From Haematospirillum jordaniae (GTDB lineage: Bacteria > Pseudomonadota > Alphaproteobacteria > Rhodospirillales > Rhodospirillaceae): a stretch of DNA of 64,000 nt. The DNA lies in the NCBI RefSeq assembly GCF_001611975.1, contig NZ_CP014525.1, positions 1,108,001-1,172,000 of the forward strand. Direction: 5' to 3'. The notes beneath the pieces are model-generated. The model did not search any database. It was given only the letters and a program-made list of their open reading frames with translations, and was not told the origin of the DNA. Positions 27,840 to 35,727 of the stretch are shown here, in pieces; positions within the stretch are counted from its first letter, which is position 1; every line of letters starts with the position of its first letter. A program made the position numbers and the translations under genes.

Positions 27840-29846
27840 ATGCAGGCCGATCAGGATAGCAAACCCGTAGAAACGGGCGAGAATGCCCCGTCTGCGGCAT
27901 CGGCCCACAAGAGCATGATGAGCAAGATCCTGTCGATTGCTATCGGCACGGTTATTGCTGTCTTTGTGGCGTATTCCCTGTACAGCGATTTCTATCAAAG
28001 GGCAGCAATTACAAAAAATATTGAAGATGACTTACATAACATGGGCGATATTGCGGCCGAGAGTGTAAGCAATTGGTTGAGTGCCCGTATGCTGCTGACC
28101 CGCTTGGCTGCTGACAACGTTGCCAATACGGACACGAGTGCAGAGGCCGTTGGTGTTGCCTTGGGGCGTCCTACCTTGCTGGAAAATTTTGACGGGACGT
28201 ACTTCGGAAATCCGGAGGGGGTCTTTATACGTCGTCCGCAGGTCAAGATGGCGCCAGACTTTGATCCACGCACGCGCCCTTGGTACAAGCTGGCTTCTGC
28301 AGCAGGGGGGCCGGCTATTACACCGCCTTTCAGATCGGCTGCTAGCCCCGACATTATTATTTCGGTTTCTACGCCCGTTTATCAGAATGGTGCCTTGGTC
28401 GGGGTTGTGGGGAGCTCGTTCCTGACCAAAGATCTTTCCCGCATGATCGGGGAAATTACCTTTGGGGGGATGGGGCGTGCGTTTCTGGTCGACAAGGCCG
28501 GCACCATCCTGATGCATCCCGATCCCGATGTGGTCACCAAGAAGATGGCTGACATTTACCCGTCCCAGACGCCCTCCATCACGCGGGAGGTGGTGACGGC
28601 TTCTGATGGTCGTCATACGGAGCTGATGACGTTTATCCCTGTTAGCGGCCTCCCCGGGGTGGAATGGTTCTTGGTGGTCAGCGTGGACGAGGACAAGGCT
28701 TTTGCCCAGCTGGCGGACTTCCGGATTTCAGCTCTTGTTGCCGCGCTTCTCGGTGCCCTGCTGATGATTGTGATCCTGCGCCAGACGTTGAACGTGCTGG
28801 TGGCCCGCCCGGTCTTGGAAATGACCGGTGCGATGAAGGATCTGGCGTCCGGAAACTTGGAAGTGCAAATCCCCGGCGACGGGCGTGACGATGAAATCGG
28901 CGCCATGGCCCATGCGGTTGCTGTGTTCCGCGACAACGCGCTGGAACGCCGCCGCCTGGAGGCCGAGCAGGCCGAAGCCCGCCGTGCGGCCGAAGCCCGT
29001 ACCATCAAGGTCGATAAGCTGATCTCGGCCTTCAGTGGGGACATGAACACCGTGCTGGGTACGGTCACATCCGCCGCTACAGAACTGGAAGCCACCGCCG
29101 GTGCTCTGTCGGGAACGGCTGACCGGTCCGCCCGCGATGCCACCACCGCTGCGGCCGCGACCGAAGAAGCCTCTGTCAACGTCCAGGGCGTGGCCCATGC
29201 CACCGAGGAACTGGCCGCTTCCATCAACGAAATCGCGTCCCGGGTTGAAAATTCACGCCTGATCGCCGAACGGGCCTCGGATTCCGCCCACCGGACAAAC
29301 CAGACCGTGCAGTCCCTGGTCGAGGCCACCCAGAAGATCAGCCAGATTGTCAACCTGATCAACGACATCGCCAGCCAGACCAACCTGCTGGCGCTGAACG
29401 CCACCATCGAAGCCGCCCGCGCCGGTGAAGCCGGAAAAGGCTTTGCCGTGGTCGCCAACGAAGTGAAAAGTCTGGCCGGGCAAACCAGCCGGGCGACCGA
29501 TGAAATCGGGTCCCAGATTCAAGCTATCCAGACCGTTTCCGATCATGTGGCCACCGCCATTGCCGATATCGCTAAGGTGATCGAGGAAATCAACAACATC
29601 ACCGGCGATATTTCCACCGCCATCGACCAGCAGGGCGCCGCAACCCGCGAAATCGCCCGCAACGTCGCCGAAGCCGCGGCCGGCACCAACGAAGTCTCTC
29701 AAAGCGTCATCAACGTCACAAACGGGGCCCGCGAAACCGGAGACAACGCCAGCCAGGTCCTCGCCGCCGCCGGTGAACTCTCAAGACAATCCGAAATGCT
29801 CAAAAACCGCGTCGACGAATTCTTCCACAGCATACGAAGCGTGTAG
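27840..29846 (+). CDS. Methyl-accepting chemotaxis protein, dCache type (copy 2)
   Basis: This 668-residue receptor has the same plan as the gene before it, and 88 bp separate them. Its first 50 residues (tail and TM1) match copy 1 apart from a few changes. Residues about 52-197, the membrane-distal Cache module, have diverged strongly. It keeps DPRTRPWYKLA, but PPYKS becomes PPFRS, and neighbouring pocket positions change, so a different ligand is likely. The rest is almost identical DNA. This fits duplication followed by sensor divergence with the signalling half kept identical by gene conversion, or a recent sensor exchange. Confidence 0.95.
   Translation: MQADQDSKPVETGENAPSAASAHKSMMSKILSIAIGTVIAVFVAYSLYSDFYQRAAITKNIEDDLHNMGDIAAESVSNWLSARMLLTRLAADNVANTDTSAEAVGVALGRPTLLENFDGTYFGNPEGVFIRRPQVKMAPDFDPRTRPWYKLASAAGGPAITPPFRSAASPDIIISVSTPVYQNGALVGVVGSSFLTKDLSRMIGEITFGGMGRAFLVDKAGTILMHPDPDVVTKKMADIYPSQTPSITREVVTASDGRHTELMTFIPVSGLPGVEWFLVVSVDEDKAFAQLADFRISALVAALLGALLMIVILRQTLNVLVARPVLEMTGAMKDLASGNLEVQIPGDGRDDEIGAMAHAVAVFRDNALERRRLEAEQAEARRAAEARTIKVDKLISAFSGDMNTVLGTVTSAATELEATAGALSGTADRSARDATTAAAATEEASVNVQGVAHATEELAASINEIASRVENSRLIAERASDSAHRTNQTVQSLVEATQKISQIVNLINDIASQTNLLALNATIEAARAGEAGKGFAVVANEVKSLAGQTSRATDEIGSQIQAIQTVSDHVATAIADIAKVIEEINNITGDISTAIDQQGAATREIARNVAEAAAGTNEVSQSVINVTNGARETGDNASQVLAAAGELSRQSEMLKNRVDEFFHSIRSV
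28431..29846 (+). repeat. Long direct repeat, copy 2 (1416 bp; partner at 26336)
   Basis: Partner of 26336-27751, with three silent differences, all in the last 90 bp (29762, 29786 and 29846). Confidence 0.93.
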
Positions 29847-29862
29847 TTGACCACACCTTGTA

Positions 29863-29899
29863 CAGGAAAGCCCCTGCGTTGTCGTCGGGGGCTTTCCTG
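29863..29899. terminator. Hairpin between the convergent chemoreceptor and tyrC genes
   Basis: CAGGAAAGCCCC (29863-29874) pairs with GGGGCTTTCCTG (29888-29899) over a 13-base loop. It sits between two convergent stops and could end both transcripts, although neither side has a clear T-run. Confidence 0.6.
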
Positions 29900-29906
29900 C
29901 ATCCTG

Positions 29907-30791
29907 TTATGCCTGCCGGGCGTCGATAATGCTGCGTCGTATCGCGCGCGTGCGCGTAAAAAGGCTGTGCAAGGCTTCACCATCGCCACGGCGGATTGCA
30001 CGCTGCATGGCGGTCAAGTCTTCGGTAAAGCGTTGTAGCGTTTCCAGAACAGCAGTTCTGTTCTCTAGGAAGATATCCCTCCACATGGTTGGATCTGATG
30101 CGGCAATACGGGTGAAGTCACGAAAGCCGGATGCTGAATACTGGATCACTTCCCGCTTCAGGTCATCCTGCAGGTCATCGGCCGTGCCCACGATGGTATA
30201 GGCGATCAGGTGGGGCAGGTGGGATGTAATGGCTAGTACCTGATCATGATGGTGCGCATCCATCACATCCACCCTTGATCCAATGGCTTCCCACAGTGTG
30301 CGTACTTTCCGTATTGCCTCCGGATTGGTTCCTGCCGGGGGAGTGAGGATACACCAGCGATCCCGGAATAGCTCGGCAAAGCCAGCCTCTGGCCCGGAGT
30401 GTTCTGTTCCGGCGATGGGGTGCCCGGGGACCAGATGCACACCGTTAGGCAGCAGAGGAGCAATGGCATTGACTATCCCCTGTTTGACGGAGCCAACATC
30501 GCTGAGAATGCAGCCCGGCGCTAGGGTAGGGACAAGGGTGCGCGCTAGGTCACCCATAACGCCGGCAGGGACAGCCAGCACAACCAAGTCCGCCCCTTCA
30601 GCGGCCTGAACAGCCGTATCGTGGATGCTGTCTACAATGCCAAGCCGCAGGGCTGTTTCCATGCTGCCGTCGGGGGCAGAGAAGCAGGCGATATGCCCGG
30701 CAAGGGATTTGGCTTTGACAGCACGGGCAAGGGACGAGCCGATCAGGCCAATCCCGATCAGGCACAGGCGGGAGAACAGGGGCGATGGCAT
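29907..30791 (-). CDS. tyrC: Prephenate/arogenate (cyclohexadienyl) dehydrogenase
   Basis: This enzyme oxidatively decarboxylates prephenate or arogenate in tyrosine synthesis. The 294-residue product opens with a Rossmann NAD(P) motif, LIGIGLIGSSLARA. It then has VVLAVPAG, LSDVGSVK and the catalytic-histidine segment VPGHPIAGTEHSGPEAG, and GFRDFTRIAASDPTMWRDIF near the end. The start is the ATG at 30791; 48 upstream open codons are rejected for lack of family character. Relatives often have hisC between chorismate mutase and tyrC; here there is only a 235-bp gap. Preference for prephenate or arogenate cannot be read from the sequence. Confidence 0.92.
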   Translation of the reverse strand: MPSPLFSRLCLIGIGLIGSSLARAVKAKSLAGHIACFSAPDGSMETALRLGIVDSIHDTAVQAAEGADLVVLAVPAGVMGDLARTLVPTLAPGCILSDVGSVKQGIVNAIAPLLPNGVHLVPGHPIAGTEHSGPEAGFAELFRDRWCILTPPAGTNPEAIRKVRTLWEAIGSRVDVMDAHHHDQVLAITSHLPHLIAYTIVGTADDLQDDLKREVIQYSASGFRDFTRIAASDPTMWRDIFLENRTAVLETLQRFTEDLTAMQRAIRRGDGEALHSLFTRTRAIRRSIIDARQA

Positions 30792-30963
30792 GGCAGGCAA
30801 TGGCAATCCTTGGGAGCAAGGGCAACAGACAGTGGCACCGTAGCGCCTTTTTCTGGTTCCGGATACCGGTTCCTGCCCGGTATGGCAATGCCCGGAACCG
30901 TCATGAAGGCTAGAAGAGCAGCGGTGCCCCTGCAACAGTGGCTTGGCAGGAGGCAGCGTTTCT

Positions 30964-31010
30964 CCCCTCGTACACGCGGGTGCGCGGAGCTATTCCTCCG
31001 GTACGAGGGG
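30964..31010 (-). promoter_or_regulatory. Two-tier stem-loop between chorismate mutase and tyrC
   Basis: CCCCTCGTAC and GTACGAGGGG form a perfect 10-bp outer stem. Inside the 27-base interior, CGGAG and CTCCG form a second hairpin. It begins 17 bp after the chorismate mutase stop. Without a T-run, it may be a processing, attenuation or stability element for the tyrC message. Confidence 0.5.
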
Positions 31011-31026
31011 AACTGCCTTTTACCCG

Positions 31027-31914
31027 TTAGTCAAGATACCCGGGCGGAAAGGGAACGGCATAACCGCCCACAACGCGGAACTTGCGGACCTGTGGGAGGG
31101 CCAGCACACTTTGCAGGCGCGGGTCGTCGGTAAGAATGCAGCCTTCAAGTTCCACAAGATGGATGCGTGTATCCGGGCCCGCGTCAATGGAATCGGGGAC
31201 CTCCACCACGGTCAGCCCCACCTGTGCAACCAGTTCCCCCACGCCTGAGCGGCTCAGGCTGTCGTCGGTCTCAAGGGTGACATAGGTGCGGTCATCCCCC
31301 GTATTTTCCTGGGGCAGGCGGCAGATAACCAGCCCTTCCAGTCCATCTCCACGTCCGGTGCCCGGACCGGCAAAGGGAACGCGCGCAACAATGGACGGGG
31401 TATCCGGCTGGTCAGACAGGAGATGGGGCCACCAGCGCTCGCGGTCATCCGGACCCGGCAGGGGCACAATGCCAACTACGGCATCACCGTCGGCGACCAT
31501 GCGTACCACGCTGCCCGCACTCTGCGACGGGATGGTGCGGGTATATGTCCCATAGGAGTCACGCCCCAGCTCCAGATAACCTGAGCCACGAACCGGGGTG
31601 AAAACGGCCATTGACAGGGAACCTTCCAGAGCAACCATGGCTGCGAACAGTTCCCGCCAGATGCGGACGATAACAGACCGGCGGAATTTGGCACCTTCGG
31701 CTCTTTTGACCAGCCGACGAAGAATTTGCATTTCCCGGCCCGGACGGAGGAAGATCCCGACGCTTTCACCGGCGGCACGCTTGACATCCCCGACGGTGGA
31801 GACAATACGGCTGCGTTCCAGCAGAAGATCGATAATCTGGTTGTCAATGGCGTCGATACGCTCGCGCAGCGCGCCCAGTGTTGGTAGGGCCAAGGTGGTG
31901 TTGCTCTCCGGCAT
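31027..31914 (-). CDS. Chorismate mutase (AroQ-type) with long C-terminal extension
   Basis: Residues about 12-95 form an all-helical AroQ chorismate mutase: LRERIDAIDNQIIDLLLERS, then VGDVKRA and RPGREMQILRRL, carry the expected Arg, Lys and Glu positions. Chorismate mutase makes prephenate, the substrate of the tyrC product downstream. Residues about 100-295 form an extension recalling a decayed prephenate dehydratase plus ACT-like tail, but I do not find a dehydratase TRF-type catalytic motif. Related alphaproteobacteria carry the same long form, so it is not an isolated fusion. The extension may be regulatory. Confidence 0.85.
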   Translation of the reverse strand: MPESNTTLALPTLGALRERIDAIDNQIIDLLLERSRIVSTVGDVKRAAGESVGIFLRPGREMQILRRLVKRAEGAKFRRSVIVRIWRELFAAMVALEGSLSMAVFTPVRGSGYLELGRDSYGTYTRTIPSQSAGSVVRMVADGDAVVGIVPLPGPDDRERWWPHLLSDQPDTPSIVARVPFAGPGTGRGDGLEGLVICRLPQENTGDDRTYVTLETDDSLSRSGVGELVAQVGLTVVEVPDSIDAGPDTRIHLVELEGCILTDDPRLQSVLALPQVRKFRVVGGYAVPFPPGYLD

Positions 31915-32007
31915 GCCGTCAATTCCCTGGTTTGAATGTACAGTTGATGGTAGTAGCCGGATCTACTGAATAAGGCAAAGAAAACATATGGGAAGCCTGC
32001 TTTTCCA

Positions 32008-32826
32008 TCAACCGGGACGCAAGGATCCCGTATTGGAGATGGAAACGGATTGCCCGGGGGCGCGACCCGCATCACCATAGAACACGCCGGATTTGCTGCG
32101 CTGCCCTAGGTTCAGCCGGTCCGGTACCCCCAGTCCGACCCGCTGGCCGGCGGTGTGTTCCTGACGCGGGGTGGCGTAGATCTTTTTGCCGGCTTCGGCG
32201 ACCAAGACCCCGGAAAACTGCGGGAACCAGTGTTCTCCTATATTTTCGATACCCTGCGCCCAAGCTGTCGGGATCCGCGATCCAACTGGTGGAAAGAACA
32301 AGGCGGGCGATGTGCCAAGCGTGGTGAACAGGGCATCGTCCAGCAAGCGGGACAACTGCCCCGCCGAGCAGGGGCGTCCGGCCCCGAACGGTGTTCGATC
32401 CATGCGGGCCCATATGCCCTGGCGGTTGGGTGTAATAACGGCGATTCGCCCATTGTCGGCCATGACCCGCCACAGTTCCCGCATCAAGGCCCGGGTCTGG
32501 TCGGTATGCTCGATTGCGTGGCAGACAATGACCCGGTCAAACAGGCAATCAGGAAAAGGCAGGCTGGTATCTTCGGTCAGAGTGACCCGGTTTCCCCCGT
32601 GCCCCGGCCATTCCATGACTCCCTGGGGGCCCGGCATGGCGGCAACAACCCGTTCGGCTTCATCCGTAAAGGGCCCCAAGAGCGGCGTGGTAAAGCCCAT
32701 GCCCAGAATTCGGCAGCCACGCACATCGGGCCACAGTTCCCTCAGGCGACGGCGCAGCAGCATTCCCGCCACCTGTCCCAAGGGACTGGCGTAAAAGGTA
32801 TGCAGATCTGCCACATCAAGGTACAT
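32008..32826 (-). CDS. Class I SAM-dependent methyltransferase
   Basis: A predicted cytoplasmic methyltransferase of 272 residues with a Methyltransf_11-like core: motif I LGMGFTTPLLGPF, then SLPFPDCLFDRVIVCHAIEH (motifs II-III) and RIAVITPNRQGIWAR. The substrate is unknown. I use the ATG at 32826, which gives the usual MYLDVADLHTFYASPLGQVA opening; the frame stays open to 32940. It is divergent from gloB across 178 bp, an arrangement I associate with alphaproteobacteria. Confidence 0.85.
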   Translation of the reverse strand: MYLDVADLHTFYASPLGQVAGMLLRRRLRELWPDVRGCRILGMGFTTPLLGPFTDEAERVVAAMPGPQGVMEWPGHGGNRVTLTEDTSLPFPDCLFDRVIVCHAIEHTDQTRALMRELWRVMADNGRIAVITPNRQGIWARMDRTPFGAGRPCSAGQLSRLLDDALFTTLGTSPALFFPPVGSRIPTAWAQGIENIGEHWFPQFSGVLVAEAGKKIYATPRQEHTAGQRVGLGVPDRLNLGQRSKSGVFYGDAGRAPGQSVSISNTGSLRPG

Positions 32827-33004
32827 GCGCACCCACCCACGCCCGGTTTGCATCACGTGTTGCCCCGCGATTGCCGTGCAAGTATAGCACAGATAGGGCG
32901 GTTCGTACCGCGTAAACGGCCCGGGGTATGTCAGCAGCAAAAAAGCTCTTGCCTTCGGGGAGATCGGGGGGATTCACTGGCGCCTCATCCAGGAGGCAGG
33001 AACG

Positions 33005-33799
33005 ATGACACTAGAAGGTCTGCAGGCGGAAGCATTGGAGATCGTGCGAATCCCTGTGCTTCAGGATAACTATGTATGGTTGCTTCATTGCCGGGTAACG
33101 GGAATGACAGCGGTTGTAGACCCTGCCGAGGCGGATCCAGTCCTGTCGGTATGTACCCGGCACGGGTGGTCCTTGTCCCTGGTTCTGGTCACCCATCATC
33201 ATCACGACCATATCGGCGGAATTCCGGCACTGCGTCAGGCCACAGGGTGCAAGGTTGTTGCAAATCCTGCCGATTCCGGGCGGATTCCCGGTATCGACCT
33301 GGCGGTTACGGACGGGGATTCGGTATCCGTGGGCCAGGCCCGGGCACAGGTCATGGCCGTACCTGGGCATACCAGCGGGCATATTGCCTTTTATTTTGCC
33401 GGTGCGCGTGCCCTGTTCTGCGGCGATACCCTGTTTCTGCTGGGTTGCGGGCGGATGTTTGAGGGCACGCCGGAGCAGTTCTGGTCATCCTTGGTGCGCC
33501 TGCGGGCCTTGCCGGATGAAACCCGGGTATACTGTGCGCACGAATATACGGCCATGAACCGGCGTTTCGCGGTGGCGGTGGATCCTGAAAACACGGCACT
33601 GAAAGAGCGGGAGTCCGTGCTTGAGGCTTGTATGACCTATGGATGCCCGACGGTTCCCGGGGTGTTGGGGCAGGAAAAGGCAACCAACCCCTTCCTGCGT
33701 GCCGATGTGCCGGCCCTGGCCCAGGCTGTTGGGCTGGAGGCCGGTGCTGATCCTGTTGCGGTGTTTGCGGCCCTTCGCCAGCGCAAGGATACGTTCTGA
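33005..33799 (+). CDS. gloB: Hydroxyacylglutathione hydrolase (glyoxalase II)
   Basis: GloB hydrolyses S-lactoylglutathione to lactate and glutathione, completing methylglyoxal detoxification. The metallo-beta-lactamase metal motif THHHHDHIGG lies at about residue 62. PGHTSGHIAFYF, FCGDTLFLLGCGRMFEG and YCAHEYTAMNRRFA complete the metal and glutathione sites. AGGAGG lies just ahead of the ATG. Confidence 0.95.
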   Translation: MTLEGLQAEALEIVRIPVLQDNYVWLLHCRVTGMTAVVDPAEADPVLSVCTRHGWSLSLVLVTHHHHDHIGGIPALRQATGCKVVANPADSGRIPGIDLAVTDGDSVSVGQARAQVMAVPGHTSGHIAFYFAGARALFCGDTLFLLGCGRMFEGTPEQFWSSLVRLRALPDETRVYCAHEYTAMNRRFAVAVDPENTALKERESVLEACMTYGCPTVPGVLGQEKATNPFLRADVPALAQAVGLEAGADPVAVFAALRQRKDTF

Positions 33800-33909
33800 A
33801 ACGATTGCCGGAACATAACGGGTTCGTATAGTGTGCGGGTGCATCATATCCGTGCCCCGTGGCCCGCAGCGGCGCCCGGCCCGCCGGAGACTGGGGAGAA
33901 CACCGCACC

Positions 33910-34602
33910 ATGTATTCGCACGCCGTACCCTATCCGGTCCGGGAGGCTGTCCTGCTCGATGCGCTTGGCATTGTGGATCTGGCCGCTGTTGCTGTTTTTG
34001 CCATTACCGGTGCCCTGGTTGCGGCACGGCGCGAAATGGATCTTCTGGGCTTTATCTTGGTGGGTACCGTGACCGGCATCGGCGGGGGGACCCTGCGTGA
34101 CCTGGCCCTTGGCGTGCAGCCTGTATTCTGGGTCAGCAGCCCGGGGTATCTGGTCGTCTGCATTGTGGCTGCCGGCATGACCTACTGGATGGCCCGGTTC
34201 CTGGATTCCCGCTATAGCGCCCTGTTGTGGGCCGATGCTGTCGGCTTGGCCCTGTATTCTGTCATCGGGGCCTTCAAGGCCGAACTGTTCAATGCTGCGC
34301 CGGTGGTGTGCGTGACCATGGGCATGATGACGGCAGCCTTTGGTGGCCTGATGCGTGACATTATCTGTGGGGAACGGTCCCTTCTGTTCAATCCCGAGAT
34401 CTATGCTACTGCCGCCCTAGCGGGGTCGGTGGCTTTTGTGGCATCTGCCGGGCTTGATATCCCGGTGGAAGCCCGTGCTCTTGCCGGGTTTTTTGTGGCT
34501 CTTGCCTTGCGGGCGGGGGCAATCCTGTACGGCTGGACCCTCCCCAAATATGTTCACCCCGAACCTCCGCCCCGGCCGGGGGAGGGTGTGGACCGTGGCT
34601 GA
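33910..34602 (+). CDS. TRIC/YadS-type membrane channel protein (two UPF0126 repeats)
   Basis: The 230-residue product has about seven membrane helices arranged as two repeats, each with the family glycine/arginine motif: GIGGGTLRDLALG and AAFGGLMRDIICG. Bacterial members form trimeric cation channels; others are annotated as YicG/YadS. The ATG at 33910 with GGGGAG ahead of it is preferred over the in-frame start at 33859. It stands alone between gloB and ribF. Confidence 0.85.
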   Translation: MYSHAVPYPVREAVLLDALGIVDLAAVAVFAITGALVAARREMDLLGFILVGTVTGIGGGTLRDLALGVQPVFWVSSPGYLVVCIVAAGMTYWMARFLDSRYSALLWADAVGLALYSVIGAFKAELFNAAPVVCVTMGMMTAAFGGLMRDIICGERSLLFNPEIYATAALAGSVAFVASAGLDIPVEARALAGFFVALALRAGAILYGWTLPKYVHPEPPPRPGEGVDRG

Positions 34603-34726
34603 TCACGGCTTTTTGCATACAAGATGCTGTGTCCGGGCAAGGCAACAGTTGCCATTGTGGCGCGGATGGAATACCTCTGGGCGGCGTTCCTGATGTTTCT
34701 GCTGCTGCCCGGATCCCGATGACCCC

Positions 34727-35686
34727 ATGCGTCTGATACGCCACTGTCACGAAGTACCGCCGTTCCTGCGCGGCATGGTTATTGCCCTTGGCAACTTTGA
34801 CGGTGTGCACAGGGGCCACCGTGCCGTGATTGGTGCGGCCCTGGATCAAGCCCGTTCCATGGGGCGTGCGGCGGCCGTCATGACTTTTGATCCGCATCCG
34901 CGTCGCTACTTCCGGCCCGATCTGCCGCCCTTTGCCCTCAGTTCCCTGCGCCAGAAGGTACGCCTGATCGGGGAAACCGGGGTTGACCTTCTGTGCGTGC
35001 TGCGCTTTGGTCAGGTCTTGGCCGGATTGAAGGCGGAGGATTTTGTGGATACGGTCTTGGTGCGCGACCTTGGCGTATCCGGCGTTGTGGTGGGGGATGA
35101 TTATGCCTTTGGCAAGGGGCGTGCGGGTGATGTCACCTTGCTGCGCACCTTGGCGTCCAGTCGTGGTTTTTCCGTGACCAGTGTGGCTCCGGTCTGTATG
35201 CCCGACGGGACGATCTGCTCCTCTACGGCTGTGCGCGAGGCCCTGTCGGCCGGCGATGTCGAAGGGGCCGCTGCTTTTCTCGGGCGCCCGTGGGAGCTGG
35301 AGGGGCGGGTGTGTCGGGGTCAGGCCCGTGGCCGTGTCTTGGGTTTTCCAACCGCCAATGTTGATCCCGGTGCTCGCACCCGTCCAGCCCGTGGGGTATA
35401 TGCCGTGCGCGCAGGCCTTGACCACGACGGCGAAACCCGCTGGTATGACGGCGTTGCCAATTACGGGACCCGTCCGACCTTTGGCATGACCGGTGATGTT
35501 CTGGAGGTTCACCTGCTGGATATGAACAGGGATCTGTACGGGCAGCGCCTGAGGGTGCAGCTGCTGGGGCGAATCCGTCCGGAGCAGGCTTTTTCCGGTC
35601 CTGATGCCCTGAAGGCCCGTATTGCCGCTGACATCGATGCCGCGCGAATTATTCTGGCCCGTGGTGCCGTAAACCACACCGCCTGA
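34727..35686 (+). CDS. ribF: Bifunctional riboflavin kinase / FAD synthetase
   Basis: RibF phosphorylates riboflavin to FMN and adenylates FMN to FAD. The N-terminal adenylyltransferase half has IALGNFDGVHRGHRAVI. The C-terminal kinase half has GRVLGFPTANV and GVANYGTRPTFG. The 319-residue length is normal. ribF-ileS-lspA is a common order in proteobacteria. No FMN riboswitch is visible ahead of it. Confidence 0.95.
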   Translation: MRLIRHCHEVPPFLRGMVIALGNFDGVHRGHRAVIGAALDQARSMGRAAAVMTFDPHPRRYFRPDLPPFALSSLRQKVRLIGETGVDLLCVLRFGQVLAGLKAEDFVDTVLVRDLGVSGVVVGDDYAFGKGRAGDVTLLRTLASSRGFSVTSVAPVCMPDGTICSSTAVREALSAGDVEGAAAFLGRPWELEGRVCRGQARGRVLGFPTANVDPGARTRPARGVYAVRAGLDHDGETRWYDGVANYGTRPTFGMTGDVLEVHLLDMNRDLYGQRLRVQLLGRIRPEQAFSGPDALKARIAADIDAARIILARGAVNHTA

Positions 35687-35727
35687 CCCTGTTGCTGTAC
35701 CCTGTTTGCCGAATACCGGATAAGACC

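Noticed and set aside
25742..29846. The idea that the tandem receptors are an assembly duplication artefact.
   Set aside because: The copies have a strongly different 445-bp segment, a different spacer and three distinct base changes, so two real genes exist. Only the extent of perfect identity still deserves a long-read check.
34603..34726. Possible FMN riboswitch ahead of ribF.
   Set aside because: The 124-bp gap has none of the conserved FMN-aptamer segments and cannot hold a full aptamer with expression platform.
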